The position numbers and the translations under genes are program-made. The notes beneath the pieces were generated by a model, which saw only the letters and a program-made list of their open reading frames with translations, ran no database searches and had not been told where the DNA came from. From JAGWBD01 sp965197455 (GTDB taxonomy: Bacteria > Chloroflexota > Anaerolineae > Aggregatilineales > Phototrophicaceae), in assembly GCA_965197455.1 (NCBI GenBank), contig OZ240208.1, forward strand, positions 186,001-250,000: a stretch of DNA of 64,000 nucleotides, given 5' to 3'. Numbering within the stretch: position 1 is the first letter of the stretch; every line of letters starts with the position of its first letter. Positions 35,576 to 44,066 of the stretch are shown here, in pieces.

Positions 35576-36940
35576 TCAGGTCGCAGCGTTGCGGCGGCGC
35601 TTGCGGGCGCGGCGCAGAGAAGGTAGCCCGGCGTTGGGCACGCGTAACCAGAGCGGCAGACGTGAGAAAATGTACTGCTGCTGACGTGGATTGGCGCCGC
35701 CCTGATCTGGCGCAAAGGAGGGCGGCGAAGTGCGCCAGGGTGCGTTGCCAGTAGCAGGTGCGGGCGGCGTATCCGGCCACGCTGGCCCGGACGTACCTGG
35801 CGTTGCTACAGCGCCGCCAGCGAGCGAATGGGCATCGACCGGGGCTGGATTGCTGAGCCAGTCCAGTTCGTCACCTTCACCATCCAGCGAATCAGAGTGG
35901 GTCACGGACGGTTGTGAAACCGGCGTGGCGCTCTCCCAGGGCAGGACACTCGAATCCGCGCTGGCAGCTGTGACCGCGGGCGCGCTGCCCTCCAGCCAGG
36001 CCAGCTCGTCCTGGTCAGTTTCGGATGTGACACTTTCCTGCAACCAGTCGGGCAGGGATCCGTCGGTGATGTCGCTCTGGAAATCGTCAGACGGCCTGCG
36101 CAGGGCCCCTCTTCTTCTTTCCGGGCGGCTCGCGGAAGGTGTTCGCAGCGTTGGCGATGTGATGTTGCCGAACTGGCGATAGTCCAGTTCGGTCAGGGTG
36201 AAGGCGTGCTCGTCCGGCGGGCCGTTGCTGGCGAGCCGCAGCGCAAGGTAAGGATCAACGTCGTTGATGCGCTCCAGAAACGGGCGTGCGTCAGAGGGTC
36301 GTAATTCAGCCATCCACAAACTGGCGACGATGCGATTGGCTTGCAGGCACCAGGGCAGGGCCTCCAGCACATCCAGCGCCGTATCAGAGGCCTCGACGCG
36401 TTTCTCCGCATCCCAGCGGGTTCGCGCCAGCAGGAGTCGCAAATCCTGACGACCCGGCTCATCCTGCAGGGCGTTCTGCAAGGTACGGATGGCCTGGACG
36501 CGCTGACTTTCGCGGATCTGGCGGCGCGCGACGGCGCCCGGCAGGCCTTCAGGCAGCTCGGCGCCTGGTTCGCGGTGAATTCGGTAGAGGCTGCGCAGGC
36601 GCTCCCGGTAGGAACGGCTTTCGGTGGCGTGTTCGCTGGCGCGCTCGAGATGCCAGATCGCTTCCTCGAAATTGCCGATCAGTTCGCTGACTTCACCGAG
36701 CGCGGCGTGGGTCGATGCGTCGTCCGGGTTGATGGCGATCACACGGCGCAGTACGGCCTGGGCCTCGGATGTGTTGCCGCCCATCTGGACCAGCGCCTGG
36801 CCCAGCATGTGACTGGCATCGGCGTTGCGCGGGTAGCTGACGAGGATGTGACGGCAGTGGTGGACAACCTCATCCAGGTTGCCGACGGTAAGCAGCGTGT
36901 CTACCCGGCTGATATAGGCCTTGAGACTGATCGTCGCCAT
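35576..36940 (-). CDS. TPR-repeat protein with long disordered C-terminal half
   Basis: A 454-residue protein. Residues ~1-115 contain three TPR units (for example Y-P-R-N-A-D-A-S-H-M-L-G-Q-A-L and N-P-D-D-A-S-T-H-A-A-L-G-E-V). Residues ~135-240 are further helical repeats. From ~270 on, the sequence is rich in Ser, Pro and acidic residues with repeated D-W-L / L-W-L-like short motifs, and it ends in a very basic R-R-A-R-K-R-R-R. It is probably a scaffold; function not known. The family resembles TPR proteins common in Chloroflexota. Confidence 0.8.
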   Translation of the reverse strand: MATISLKAYISRVDTLLTVGNLDEVVHHCRHILVSYPRNADASHMLGQALVQMGGNTSEAQAVLRRVIAINPDDASTHAALGEVSELIGNFEEAIWHLERASEHATESRSYRERLRSLYRIHREPGAELPEGLPGAVARRQIRESQRVQAIRTLQNALQDEPGRQDLRLLLARTRWDAEKRVEASDTALDVLEALPWCLQANRIVASLWMAELRPSDARPFLERINDVDPYLALRLASNGPPDEHAFTLTELDYRQFGNITSPTLRTPSASRPERRRGALRRPSDDFQSDITDGSLPDWLQESVTSETDQDELAWLEGSAPAVTAASADSSVLPWESATPVSQPSVTHSDSLDGEGDELDWLSNPAPVDAHSLAGGAVATPGTSGPAWPDTPPAPATGNAPWRTSPPSFAPDQGGANPRQQQYIFSRLPLWLRVPNAGLPSLRRARKRRRNAAT

Positions 36941-36964
36941 GGCACTCTTTCCATCAGGCGAGTG

Positions 36965-36970
36965 AGTATA
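36965..36970 (-). promoter_or_regulatory. -10 element of the TPR gene
   Basis: TATACT on the minus strand, 24 bases upstream of the ATG at 36940. GAAAGAG is a weak ribosome-binding site between them. No convincing -35. Confidence 0.45.
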
Positions 36971-36979
36971 ACACGGAGT

Positions 36980-37015
36980 CTGACAGCCGGCGACACAAGG
37001 GCCTACAGCTGTCAG
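36980..37015. repeat. Inverted repeat between TPR gene and nucleotidase paralogue
   Basis: Eight-base arms CTGACAGC (36980-36987) and GCTGTCAG (37008-37015) are separated by 20 bases. It overlaps the last codons of the 5'-nucleotidase-like gene and lies just upstream of the TPR gene's -10. It has no T-tract, so it may be a weak terminator or an operator. Confidence 0.4.
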
Positions 37016-38649
37016 GGTTGCGTCTGCGCCTGGCCCTGGTTGTAGGGCTCCATATCAGCGTTGATCCAGGTGATGCGCCCGTCAGTTACGGGCGACACCG
37101 GGCTGTGCGCCATGATGTAGTCCATGGTGATGAGGAAATCCTTGTGGCCATATAGCTGCGGGTCGACGGCTTTCTCTGCCAGGATGGCGTGGCCTTCACC
37201 ACCCTTGCGAATGTAGTCATTGCCGATGATGGTGTAGCTGGCACCAGGGTCGAGCGCCTCATACTCGCCGCTCGCGCCGAGCACGTCGACGCTGACGATG
37301 CGGCTGCCCGGCTCCTGCGTAGGGTCGGCCGTGAAGCGCGCGCCGGAGAGTTGCAGCAAGCCGGTGCTGATGCCGTCACGTTTGACCTGGCCCTGCTCGT
37401 TTAGTGAGATTAATGAGACGGCATGTTCCAGCACAGCGACAAAATCAGCGCCGGACAGCTGGAAGGTTTCGATGATGTCGTTGTAGCGCTGCACGTCAAG
37501 GAGATCACCCAGGGTGAGCTCGCCGACATCAATGTCACCGAAGAACCCGTTGCCATTAATGTAGGCGATTTGCGCGCCGGAGTGTTCGCGCAGAGCATCC
37601 GTAATCAGGTTGCCAAGTGCGCATTCTTCCGCGCGACAGACTTTCCAGTCCCCGCTGAGCCTGACATTCGTCTCTCCAATCACGCGTTCACCCAGCGTGG
37701 CTACTGGTTCAGCGAGTTCGGTAATGAGGTCGCCCATGTCCTGCGCCGGAGAGATGTAGCGTGAGAGCAGAATGACATCGCCATCCCAGTCTGCCAGCAC
37801 GCCGTCAGCGTCAAACTCGAGGTCCAGGCGTCCCAGATAACGCGTGTGTTCGCCAGCCTGTACGACCAGCACCGGCTCGCCACTGGCGCTTTCAAGCACG
37901 AGCGGATACCCGTCCAGCGCGCCGGCGTAGGTATTGCTCAGGAAGACATTGCCCTGGCTGCCGACGACGACATCGACGCCGCTGACCTGTTGCGCGACCT
38001 CGACAGAAGCCTCATGGCCGCTGCTGTTGAGCAAAATAATCTTGTTGACGCCGGCGGCGGCCAGGGTATCGACTGCCTCCTGGGTCACAGCAACCAGGTT
38101 GCGCTCGATTGCGGGCGACGGCTCAGGCGCAGAAATCATGGCACGCACCGCCGTGACGAGACCAATGATGCCGACTTGCTCGCCGCCCACGTCAAGGATG
38201 ACCCAGGGGTCGACCTTGCCGACCAGGGTGGGAGAATAGCTGAAGTCGACGTTGGCCGCGACGACCGGGAACTCCAGCGCGTCGATGAAGGCCCCCATCA
38301 CTTCATCACCATCGTCGAATTCTGCCCCGCCCAGAGTCATGGCATCATAGTCCAGCAGATTCATGATCTGCGCGCTGTCCTGACCCAGCCACTGGAGGTG
38401 GAAGAGGGTGCCGGTGAAGCGGTTGCCGGCGTCCAGCAGCAGACTGTTGGCAACTTCCTCGCGGATCTGGCGCACGACCGCTGCCTGCCGCGCCGCGCCG
38501 CCATCGTCATCGTTGTCGGGCTCGTGTTCAGCATTCACATCGTTGCTGTGCATGATGGTGAGATCGAAGCTGTCCTGCTGGGCGCTCAGTGGCAACGCGA
38601 GCACCAGACTCATAACGACTGCCAGCATTAGTGCCACACTGCGTTGCAT
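37012..38649 (-). CDS. 5'-nucleotidase-like secreted protein lacking metal ligands (pseudoenzyme)
   Basis: A 545-residue paralogue of the gene at 38824-40443, aligning without gaps through the metallophosphatase domain. A signal peptide (cut after ~residue 23) shows export. In the calcineurin-like domain Asp37 is kept, but the other ligands are replaced: His39 to Asn, Asp76 to Asn, Asn108-His109 to Gly-Ala, His209 to Ser and His232 to Gln. The C-terminal nucleotide-binding domain also loses its G-G-G-I-R loop (here G-N-G-F-F). The frame is intact with AGGAGG five bases before the ATG, so it is expressed but probably non-catalytic. Confidence 0.9.
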   Translation of the reverse strand: MQRSVALMLAVVMSLVLALPLSAQQDSFDLTIMHSNDVNAEHEPDNDDDGGAARQAAVVRQIREEVANSLLLDAGNRFTGTLFHLQWLGQDSAQIMNLLDYDAMTLGGAEFDDGDEVMGAFIDALEFPVVAANVDFSYSPTLVGKVDPWVILDVGGEQVGIIGLVTAVRAMISAPEPSPAIERNLVAVTQEAVDTLAAAGVNKIILLNSSGHEASVEVAQQVSGVDVVVGSQGNVFLSNTYAGALDGYPLVLESASGEPVLVVQAGEHTRYLGRLDLEFDADGVLADWDGDVILLSRYISPAQDMGDLITELAEPVATLGERVIGETNVRLSGDWKVCRAEECALGNLITDALREHSGAQIAYINGNGFFGDIDVGELTLGDLLDVQRYNDIIETFQLSGADFVAVLEHAVSLISLNEQGQVKRDGISTGLLQLSGARFTADPTQEPGSRIVSVDVLGASGEYEALDPGASYTIIGNDYIRKGGEGHAILAEKAVDPQLYGHKDFLITMDYIMAHSPVSPVTDGRITWINADMEPYNQGQAQTQP

Positions 38650-38763
38650 AGTTCCTCCTGGAACTGGACTGCCCAACAGTTCATACACTCTACCGTCGCC
38701 AATTTTACTGGCGCACGGTGTCGATGCCAGAGCGGAATCCACCGGGTTGACGCGCACAGGCGC

Positions 38764-38795
38764 AAAAAAGCCGGCAACCCGTTTGGGCCGCCGGC
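38764..38795 (-). terminator. Intrinsic terminator of the upstream 5'-nucleotidase gene
   Basis: On the minus strand an 11-bp stem (GCCGGC, two G-T pairs, CCC) with a 4-base loop at 38770-38795 is followed by six T. It separates the two nucleotidase paralogues, so the downstream copy needs its own promoter or readthrough. Confidence 0.85.
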
Positions 38796-38823
38796 TGTGA
38801 AGTTGCTGTTGATGTACCGAAGT

Positions 38824-40443
38824 TTAGCCCGCGTCGAGCGGCTCGACCTCGGCGTTGATGTAGGTGATTCGCCCCTCGGTAACAGGCGCCACCGGGCTGT
38901 TGGCCACGATGTAGTCCAGCGTGACGTTGAAGTCCACGCGGCCGCCGTCATAGGGATTGATGGCGTTCTCTTCGAGGACAGAGTAGCCGTCGCCGCCGTT
39001 GCGCACGAAGTTGTTGCCGGCCATGCTGTAGATGGCGTCGGGGTCAAGCGCTTCATATTCGCCGGCATCGTTGAGCACCTCAACGCTGACGATGCGGCTG
39101 CCGACTTCCTGGGTGGGGTCGACCGAGAAGCGCGCGCCGGAAAGTTGCAGGAAGCGACCACTGCCACCGGAGCGCTGCACCTGGCCCTGCTCGTTCAACT
39201 GGATGCGTGAGACGGAGTTCTCCAGCATGGCGATGACGTCCGCCCCGCTCAGGCCGAAGGTGCTGGTGACGTTGCCGAAGGGCTGCACGGTGAGGATTTC
39301 ACCCATGGTGATTTCGCCGGCGTCGATGCTGCTGCGGATGCCGCCGCCATTCATGTAAACGATCTGCGCGCCGGTTTCCTCACGGAGGGCGTCCGCGATG
39401 AAGTTGCCGAGGTTGCATTCTTCCACGCGGCAGACGCTGCGATTGCCTTCAAGCACGATTGCGGATTCACCAACCACGCGGCTTCGCAGTTCGTTGATGG
39501 GTTCGGCCAGGCCGGCGACCAGGTCGGAAACGTCCGGCGCCGGTGTGATGTAGCGCGAGAGCAGAATGGCGTCGCCATCCCAGTCCGACAGCACGCCGCC
39601 GCCGTCAAATTCGACGTCGAGGCGACCCAGATAGCGCGTCTTCGTGCTGGCCTGCACGACCAGCACCGGCTCGCCACTGGCGCTTGCGAGGACGGTGGGA
39701 TACTCGCCCTGGGCTCCGTTGTAGGTGTTGCTGAGGAAGGTATTGGTGTGGCCACCGACGACGACATCGACTCCGCTGACCTGCTGAGCGACCTCGACAT
39801 CAGCCTCGTAGCCTATGTGCGTGACCAGGATGATCTTGTTCACCCCGGCTGCAGTCAGTGCATCCACCGCGTTCTGGGTCACGGACACCAGGTCGTATTC
39901 GAAGACCAGCTCCGGCCCGGGCGAAGACAGGATTTCACTTTCCGGCGTCACAAGGCCGATGATGCCGATACTGCCGTCCCCGACCTCAAGCGTCACCATG
40001 GGCTCGATTTTGTCGGCCAGCAGCGACGAGTCGCTGAAGTCCACGTTGGCGGTGACGACCGGGAACTCCAGCGCATCAACGAAGGCAGCCAGCACCTCAT
40101 CGCCGTTGTCAAATTCGTGGTTGCCCAGGGTCATGGCGTCATAGCCGATCATGTTCATGATCTGCGCGCTGTCCTGGCCCAGCCACTGAATGTGGAAAAG
40201 AGTGCCGGTAAAGCGGTCGCCGCCATCCAGCAACAGGTGGTTGGCAACCTCATCGCGGATTTGCCGTACGACTGTGGCCTGACGGGCTGCGCCGCCATCT
40301 CCACTGCGACCGGGCTCATGTTCGGCATGCACGTCGTTGGTGTGCATGATGGTGAGCTCGTAGCTGTCTTCCTGGGCGCCGAGCGGCGCGATCAACGCCA
40401 GGCTCAGCACGAGTGCGAGCAAGAGTGCTGCATTGCGTTGCAT
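38824..40443 (-). CDS. Secreted 5'-nucleotidase / 2',3'-cyclic phosphodiesterase family enzyme
   Basis: A 539-residue exported metallophosphoesterase that releases phosphate from extracellular nucleotides. A signal peptide covers residues 1-~23. Metal ligands Asp37, His39, Asp76, Asn108, His109, His209 and His232 are present (the usual final H-x-H reads H-T-N). The C-terminal domain has N-G-G-G-I-R and the adenine-stacking region. The start follows GGGAGGA. It is the catalytically competent member of a tandem pair. Confidence 0.93.
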   Translation of the reverse strand: MQRNAALLLALVLSLALIAPLGAQEDSYELTIMHTNDVHAEHEPGRSGDGGAARQATVVRQIRDEVANHLLLDGGDRFTGTLFHIQWLGQDSAQIMNMIGYDAMTLGNHEFDNGDEVLAAFVDALEFPVVTANVDFSDSSLLADKIEPMVTLEVGDGSIGIIGLVTPESEILSSPGPELVFEYDLVSVTQNAVDALTAAGVNKIILVTHIGYEADVEVAQQVSGVDVVVGGHTNTFLSNTYNGAQGEYPTVLASASGEPVLVVQASTKTRYLGRLDVEFDGGGVLSDWDGDAILLSRYITPAPDVSDLVAGLAEPINELRSRVVGESAIVLEGNRSVCRVEECNLGNFIADALREETGAQIVYMNGGGIRSSIDAGEITMGEILTVQPFGNVTSTFGLSGADVIAMLENSVSRIQLNEQGQVQRSGGSGRFLQLSGARFSVDPTQEVGSRIVSVEVLNDAGEYEALDPDAIYSMAGNNFVRNGGDGYSVLEENAINPYDGGRVDFNVTLDYIVANSPVAPVTEGRITYINAEVEPLDAG

Positions 40444-40479
40444 GATTCCTCCCTGAACAAAAACTGTCCGTCGGCAAAA

Positions 40480-40485
40480 AGTATA
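40480..40485 (-). promoter_or_regulatory. -10 element of the 5'-nucleotidase gene
   Basis: TATACT on the minus strand, 36 bases before the ATG at 40443. The -35 region is not recognisable. Confidence 0.5.
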
Positions 40486-40561
40486 CCGGTACTCTCTGAT
40501 TATCGCCGCGGATGGCGTCGATAACCAGACCGGATTGCGTATGCGCCTGGCATCGAACGCG

Positions 40562-41317
40562 TTACACGGGCGGCCAGGGGACGTTGGGGCCGTGCCCGGG
40601 CTGTGGCCAGCGGCCGAGTTGTAACAAGCGGGCGACGCGTCGCTGCAGAGCCGCAATCTCGCTTTTATCCAGCAAAGTGGCCAGCCTGCGGTGCAGCGCA
40701 CTTTCGCTGTCATCCAGCCGTGCGCGCAGGCCTTCAATGTCACCCAGCAGGGGAGACGGGATCTCCTCACCGGCGAAATCCCAGATGACCGTGCGCAGGC
40801 GGTGGTCGGCGTTGAATGTGACGCCGTGGTCGATGCCCCAGAGCTGGCCCTGGCCGTCCAGCAGGCAGTGACCGCCCTTGCGGTCGGCGTTATTGACGAT
40901 GTGGTCGAAGAGCGATAGCCGGCGCAGCTGGGGCTGAATTTCCGGCGGAAAGGTGAAGTAGGTGAGCTCCGGATCGTGTTCTACGAAGAACTGCACCGAG
41001 CCGGGCCCATGAGCACCCTCACGCAACACGGTGGGCGGCACGATGTTCCAGCCCAGGGACTGGGCGGTCTCCCAGGCGGCGACTTCGCGCAGGCAAAGGG
41101 TGCCGTCCGGGAAATCCCAGAGCGGGTGCTCGCCGCTGCGCGGCTTGTAGATAACCATAAAGTCAAGGTCTTCGTGTGTGAGGGTCGTGAGGAAAGTGTA
41201 GTTGGAGCTCCAGCGCATCAGGCCGATGTCGCCGCCAAGTTCGCCTTCTTGCAGGGCCTGTAGCAGGCGCGCCACACTGACCTGCGTCGTCTGCTGCTGC
41301 GAGGGTTCGCCCGTCAC
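40562..41317 (-). CDS. SCO1664-family (PI3/4-kinase-like) protein
   Basis: A ~251-residue member of a family with a remote phosphatidylinositol-kinase-like fold. The kinase-style segments are visible as V-I-Y-K-P (candidate ATP Lys), D-H-I-V-N-N-A-D-R-K-G-G-H (catalytic loop with Asp/Asn) and W-G-I-D-H-G (metal Asp). The substrate is unknown. The GTG at 41317 overlaps the DUF3090 stop (GTGA). In Actinobacteria the same three families lie together near the mycothiol gene mshC, so the trio is probably one functional unit. Confidence 0.85.
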   Translation of the reverse strand: MTGEPSQQQTTQVSVARLLQALQEGELGGDIGLMRWSSNYTFLTTLTHEDLDFMVIYKPRSGEHPLWDFPDGTLCLREVAAWETAQSLGWNIVPPTVLREGAHGPGSVQFFVEHDPELTYFTFPPEIQPQLRRLSLFDHIVNNADRKGGHCLLDGQGQLWGIDHGVTFNADHRLRTVIWDFAGEEIPSPLLGDIEGLRARLDDSESALHRRLATLLDKSEIAALQRRVARLLQLGRWPQPGHGPNVPWPPV

Positions 41318-41817
41318 GACCAGTAGTAGATGACGCGACCGTTCTGGCGCGGGTCTGCGCGGCCGGACTGTGCTCTGTCCGAAGCCTGCGAAATGAGCGC
41401 GCGCATCTGGGTCCGGCTGCACCACAAACGCACGACACCCGGCTCTACTTCGTCTTCGTCGTCTTCACGCACCACCAGCTCCTGGGCCAACAGCACCACC
41501 ATGCGCGACTCGTCATCGTAGCCAAGCCCCATTTCTGCCACGCGAAACAGCGGTTCGATCGGCTCACGCAACTCCATATCGTCCGCATCAGCTGCGGGAT
41601 CGCCCTGTTCTCCTGCTGGCGGAAAGCGTGTGTCGAGATCGTCGAGCAGTTCGCGTACGGCCTCGCTGAGCGCCAGTGCCTGTTCTTTCTCGATGACGAG
41701 AGTGACGATCTGGGCTGACTTACCCGCCTGCAGGTAAAAGACGCGCTTGCCCTTGGGGCCAATGGTACTGATCGTCACGAAGTCAACCGGCTTCAGTTCG
41801 ATTTCAGTGCCTGGCAT
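41314..41817 (-). CDS. DUF3090-family protein
   Basis: A 167-residue protein of unknown function. It opens with a strand-rich half containing I-G-P-K-G-K-R-V-F-Y-L-Q-A, then an acidic segment (~115-120), and ends with L-W-C-S-R-T-Q-M-R-A-L. The pair of a C-S-R-T-Q and trailing basic residues is characteristic. The ATG at 41817 has GAGAGGGGGG upstream and overlaps the end of the phosphatase gene by 14 bases. It is always seen with the SCO1664 and MSMEG_4193 families. Confidence 0.85.
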   Translation of the reverse strand: MPGTEIELKPVDFVTISTIGPKGKRVFYLQAGKSAQIVTLVIEKEQALALSEAVRELLDDLDTRFPPAGEQGDPAADADDMELREPIEPLFRVAEMGLGYDDESRMVVLLAQELVVREDDEDEVEPGVVRLWCSRTQMRALISQASDRAQSGRADPRQNGRVIYYWS

Positions 41818-42490
41818 GCGCCCGCCCCCCTCTCGGCCCCAATTTCCGGCCATTGTTCCCGCCATCCTGCCGCCCAGGTTTCAGGTTCTGCAGATGGGCT
41901 ACATCATTCATACCGCTGACCCACGGTCGGCTGTGCCCCAGGGTCAGTCGGCTGATCGAGGCAGGCGCGATATCGATACGCTGAAAATTGTCGAGGTGCA
42001 TGCCCAGGTAGTGCGCCAGTGCCATTTTGGCAAGGTCCGCATGAAACACCACAGCCACCAGGGCGCCTGGCCAAAGCAGGGTCAGCTCCTCCAGCGCGTC
42101 GACGATCCGCATCTGCACCGTCCGCATCGACTCACCGTTGGGGAATTGCGCCCGCGATGGGTATTCCTGCACCACGCGCCAGGCCTTGCGCCGCGCCAGG
42201 TCACTGATTTTCGCGCCTTCCCAGTCGCCGTAGCGCACCTCACCTACGCCGGCATGCTGCCGTATCTGCAGCTGTGGATGATGTTGTTGAATGGCCGCGG
42301 CCGTCTCCATCGTGCGTTCCAGCGGGCTGGCGTAGAGCTGGTCAAGCGGTTCCTGCGCCAGGCGCGCGCCAAGCGCCGCGGCCTGCGCCCGTCCGTCTTC
42401 ACTGAGGTGTACGCCCGCAGTCCAGCCGGCCAGGCGGTTGGTCTTCACATAGTCGTTGACGGCGTGGCGGATAAGCAGAAAGCGGGTCAT
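41804..42490 (-). CDS. Histidine phosphatase, MSMEG_4193 family
   Basis: A 228-residue phosphoglycerate-mutase-like phosphatase. The phospho-acceptor motif L-I-R-H-A (residues ~6-10) keeps the His, with the second Arg, Glu in G-E-V-R-Y-G-D-W-E-G and final His in V-F-H-A-D-L all present. It is the first gene of the overlapping trio with DUF3090 and SCO1664. The C-terminal ~30 residues are Gly/Arg-rich. A kinase-like, a phosphatase and a DUF3090 protein together suggest control of a phosphorylated metabolite or protein. Confidence 0.9.
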   Translation of the reverse strand: MTRFLLIRHAVNDYVKTNRLAGWTAGVHLSEDGRAQAAALGARLAQEPLDQLYASPLERTMETAAAIQQHHPQLQIRQHAGVGEVRYGDWEGAKISDLARRKAWRVVQEYPSRAQFPNGESMRTVQMRIVDALEELTLLWPGALVAVVFHADLAKMALAHYLGMHLDNFQRIDIAPASISRLTLGHSRPWVSGMNDVAHLQNLKPGRQDGGNNGRKLGPRGGRAHARH

Positions 42491-42564
42491 GGTCGGGTCC
42501 GCTGTCGTGCGGAAACCGGAATGATAGCATATCCCGGACAAAATCGCAGGGTTGCAGGATTTGT

Positions 42565-42570
42565 TATACT
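42565..42570 (+). promoter_or_regulatory. -10 element of the metallophosphoesterase gene
   Basis: TATACT 26 bases before the ATG at 42597. No good -35 was seen. Confidence 0.5.
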
Positions 42571-42596
42571 CGCATCAATCTTGTTCAGGTGCACCG

Positions 42597-43187
42597 ATGA
42601 AGTTGGGGATCATTTCAGATATCCATGGCGACCGGACGGCGCTGGAAACTGCGCTGAAGCGCTTCGAGCGCGTGCATCAGGTTGACCAGGTATTGTGTGC
42701 CGGCGATTTGCTGGGCGGCGACCCCGCCCCGGCGGGTGTGGTGCGGCTGGTGCGCGAGCACCGCATTGTCACCGTGCGCGGCAACCATGATGATAGCAAC
42801 AGCGAATTGACGCGGGAGGACGCCAGCTTCCTGAATGACCTGCCCATGGACTGGGAGGGCACCCGTGGCGGCTGCCGCATTTATATGTGTCATGGCAAGC
42901 CGGGCAACAACATCTGGGGGCTGTATCGCGATCACCTCTCCGACACCCTGCTCAATATGATGTTGCGCTCGCTCAACGCGGATGTGCTGGTCACCGGGCA
43001 CACGCATCTGCCCATGTGCGTCCAGGTGGAGCATGGCTGCGTGGTTAATCCCGGCTCGCTCTTTCGCGCCAGTCACAGTTCACGAGACACCTCGCACTCC
43101 TACGGGGTACTGCATCTGCCGCAGCTGGAGTTCGAGATTTACGACGTGGACTGTCCATCCCTGCAACCCTTGTCCTGCATCTCCTGA
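42597..43187 (+). CDS. YfcE/MJ0936-type metallophosphoesterase
   Basis: A 196-residue calcineurin-like phosphodiesterase. All metal motifs are intact: D-I-H-G (Asp8, His10), G-D-L-L-G-G-D, G-N-H-D-D, the single H in M-C-H-G and G-H-T-H. It follows its own -10 and is divergent from the phosphatase trio. The substrate (phosphodiester or small nucleotide) is not predictable. A TTG-started methyltransferase follows after 19 bases. Confidence 0.93.
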   Translation: MKLGIISDIHGDRTALETALKRFERVHQVDQVLCAGDLLGGDPAPAGVVRLVREHRIVTVRGNHDDSNSELTREDASFLNDLPMDWEGTRGGCRIYMCHGKPGNNIWGLYRDHLSDTLLNMMLRSLNADVLVTGHTHLPMCVQVEHGCVVNPGSLFRASHSSRDTSHSYGVLHLPQLEFEIYDVDCPSLQPLSCIS

Positions 43188-43206
43188 GCGCGCGTGAGGA
43201 ACAACC

Positions 43207-43962
43207 TTGAGTGACGAGTTTCCGCCTGCGCCACTGCAGCACTACAATCGCTCCTACTTCTTCAAATGGAATTACGCGGATCGTGGCCTCGGCCGCTTCA
43301 GTATGTACTGGTTCGCACGGCGCTATTACGCAGCGCTGGTACGCCGCCACGCGCCGCCCGGCAAGGGCGCGCTGCTGGAGCTGGGCTGCGGACTGGGCCA
43401 TTTGCTGGCGCTGCTGCAGGATGACTTTCGTTGCACCGGCATCGACCTGATCGACCACGCCGTTGAGCAGACGCGCTTGAACGCGCCGCGCGCGCGCGCG
43501 CTGCAGGGGGACGCGGCGGCGACCGACGCCTTTGCTGACGGCGAATTCAGCGCGGTCGTGGCCCTGCATCTGGTCGAGCATTTGCCGCGGCCGGAGGCGA
43601 TGATTCACGAAGTGCATCGCATTCTGCAACCGGGCGGTCTCTGGCTCTTCGCCACGCCGCACCCGGATTACGCCTTGCGCTGGCGCAAGGACCGTACGCA
43701 GGACGCGACTGGCAAGGACCCCACGCACATTAACGTGCATCCGCCTGCGACCTGGAGACGTTGGTGCGAGGAAAGCGGCTTTACCGTGTTGCGCCACTTT
43801 GGCGACGGATTGTGGGACGTGCCCTATGTGCCGCTGCTGCCGCTGAAGTTGCAGTTTGCGCTCTTCGGATTCCCGGCATTTGTACAGGTGCTGACGCGCA
43901 CGTCGTACATGCCGCTGGCGCTGGGCGTGAACCAGATTGTTATTGCGCGCAAATCTGATTGA
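43207..43962 (+). CDS. Class I SAM-dependent methyltransferase
   Basis: A 251-residue Rossmann methyltransferase (Methyltransf_11/25 type). SAM motif I is L-L-E-L-G-C-G-L-G-H (residues ~57-66), with acidic motif II G-I-D-L-I-D and H-L-V-E-H-L-P later. The substrate is unknown. The start is TTG at 43207, placed after GTGAGGA at a good distance; no closer ATG fits. The 3' region is hydrophobic. Confidence 0.88.
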   Translation: MSDEFPPAPLQHYNRSYFFKWNYADRGLGRFSMYWFARRYYAALVRRHAPPGKGALLELGCGLGHLLALLQDDFRCTGIDLIDHAVEQTRLNAPRARALQGDAAATDAFADGEFSAVVALHLVEHLPRPEAMIHEVHRILQPGGLWLFATPHPDYALRWRKDRTQDATGKDPTHINVHPPATWRRWCEESGFTVLRHFGDGLWDVPYVPLLPLKLQFALFGFPAFVQVLTRTSYMPLALGVNQIVIARKSD

Positions 43963-44066
43963 GTCCATTGTAGTCCAGTTCAATTTCCGGCTGTTCGGAC
44001 AGGTGTAGACTATTCGCGGTTTCGGTGGCGGGCACCCTCGCCCGCTTGCATCCACTACAGGTACCA

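Noticed and set aside
36980..37015. The inverted repeat as a standard intrinsic terminator
   Set aside because: It has a 20-base loop and no T-tract, so it is listed only as an inverted repeat.
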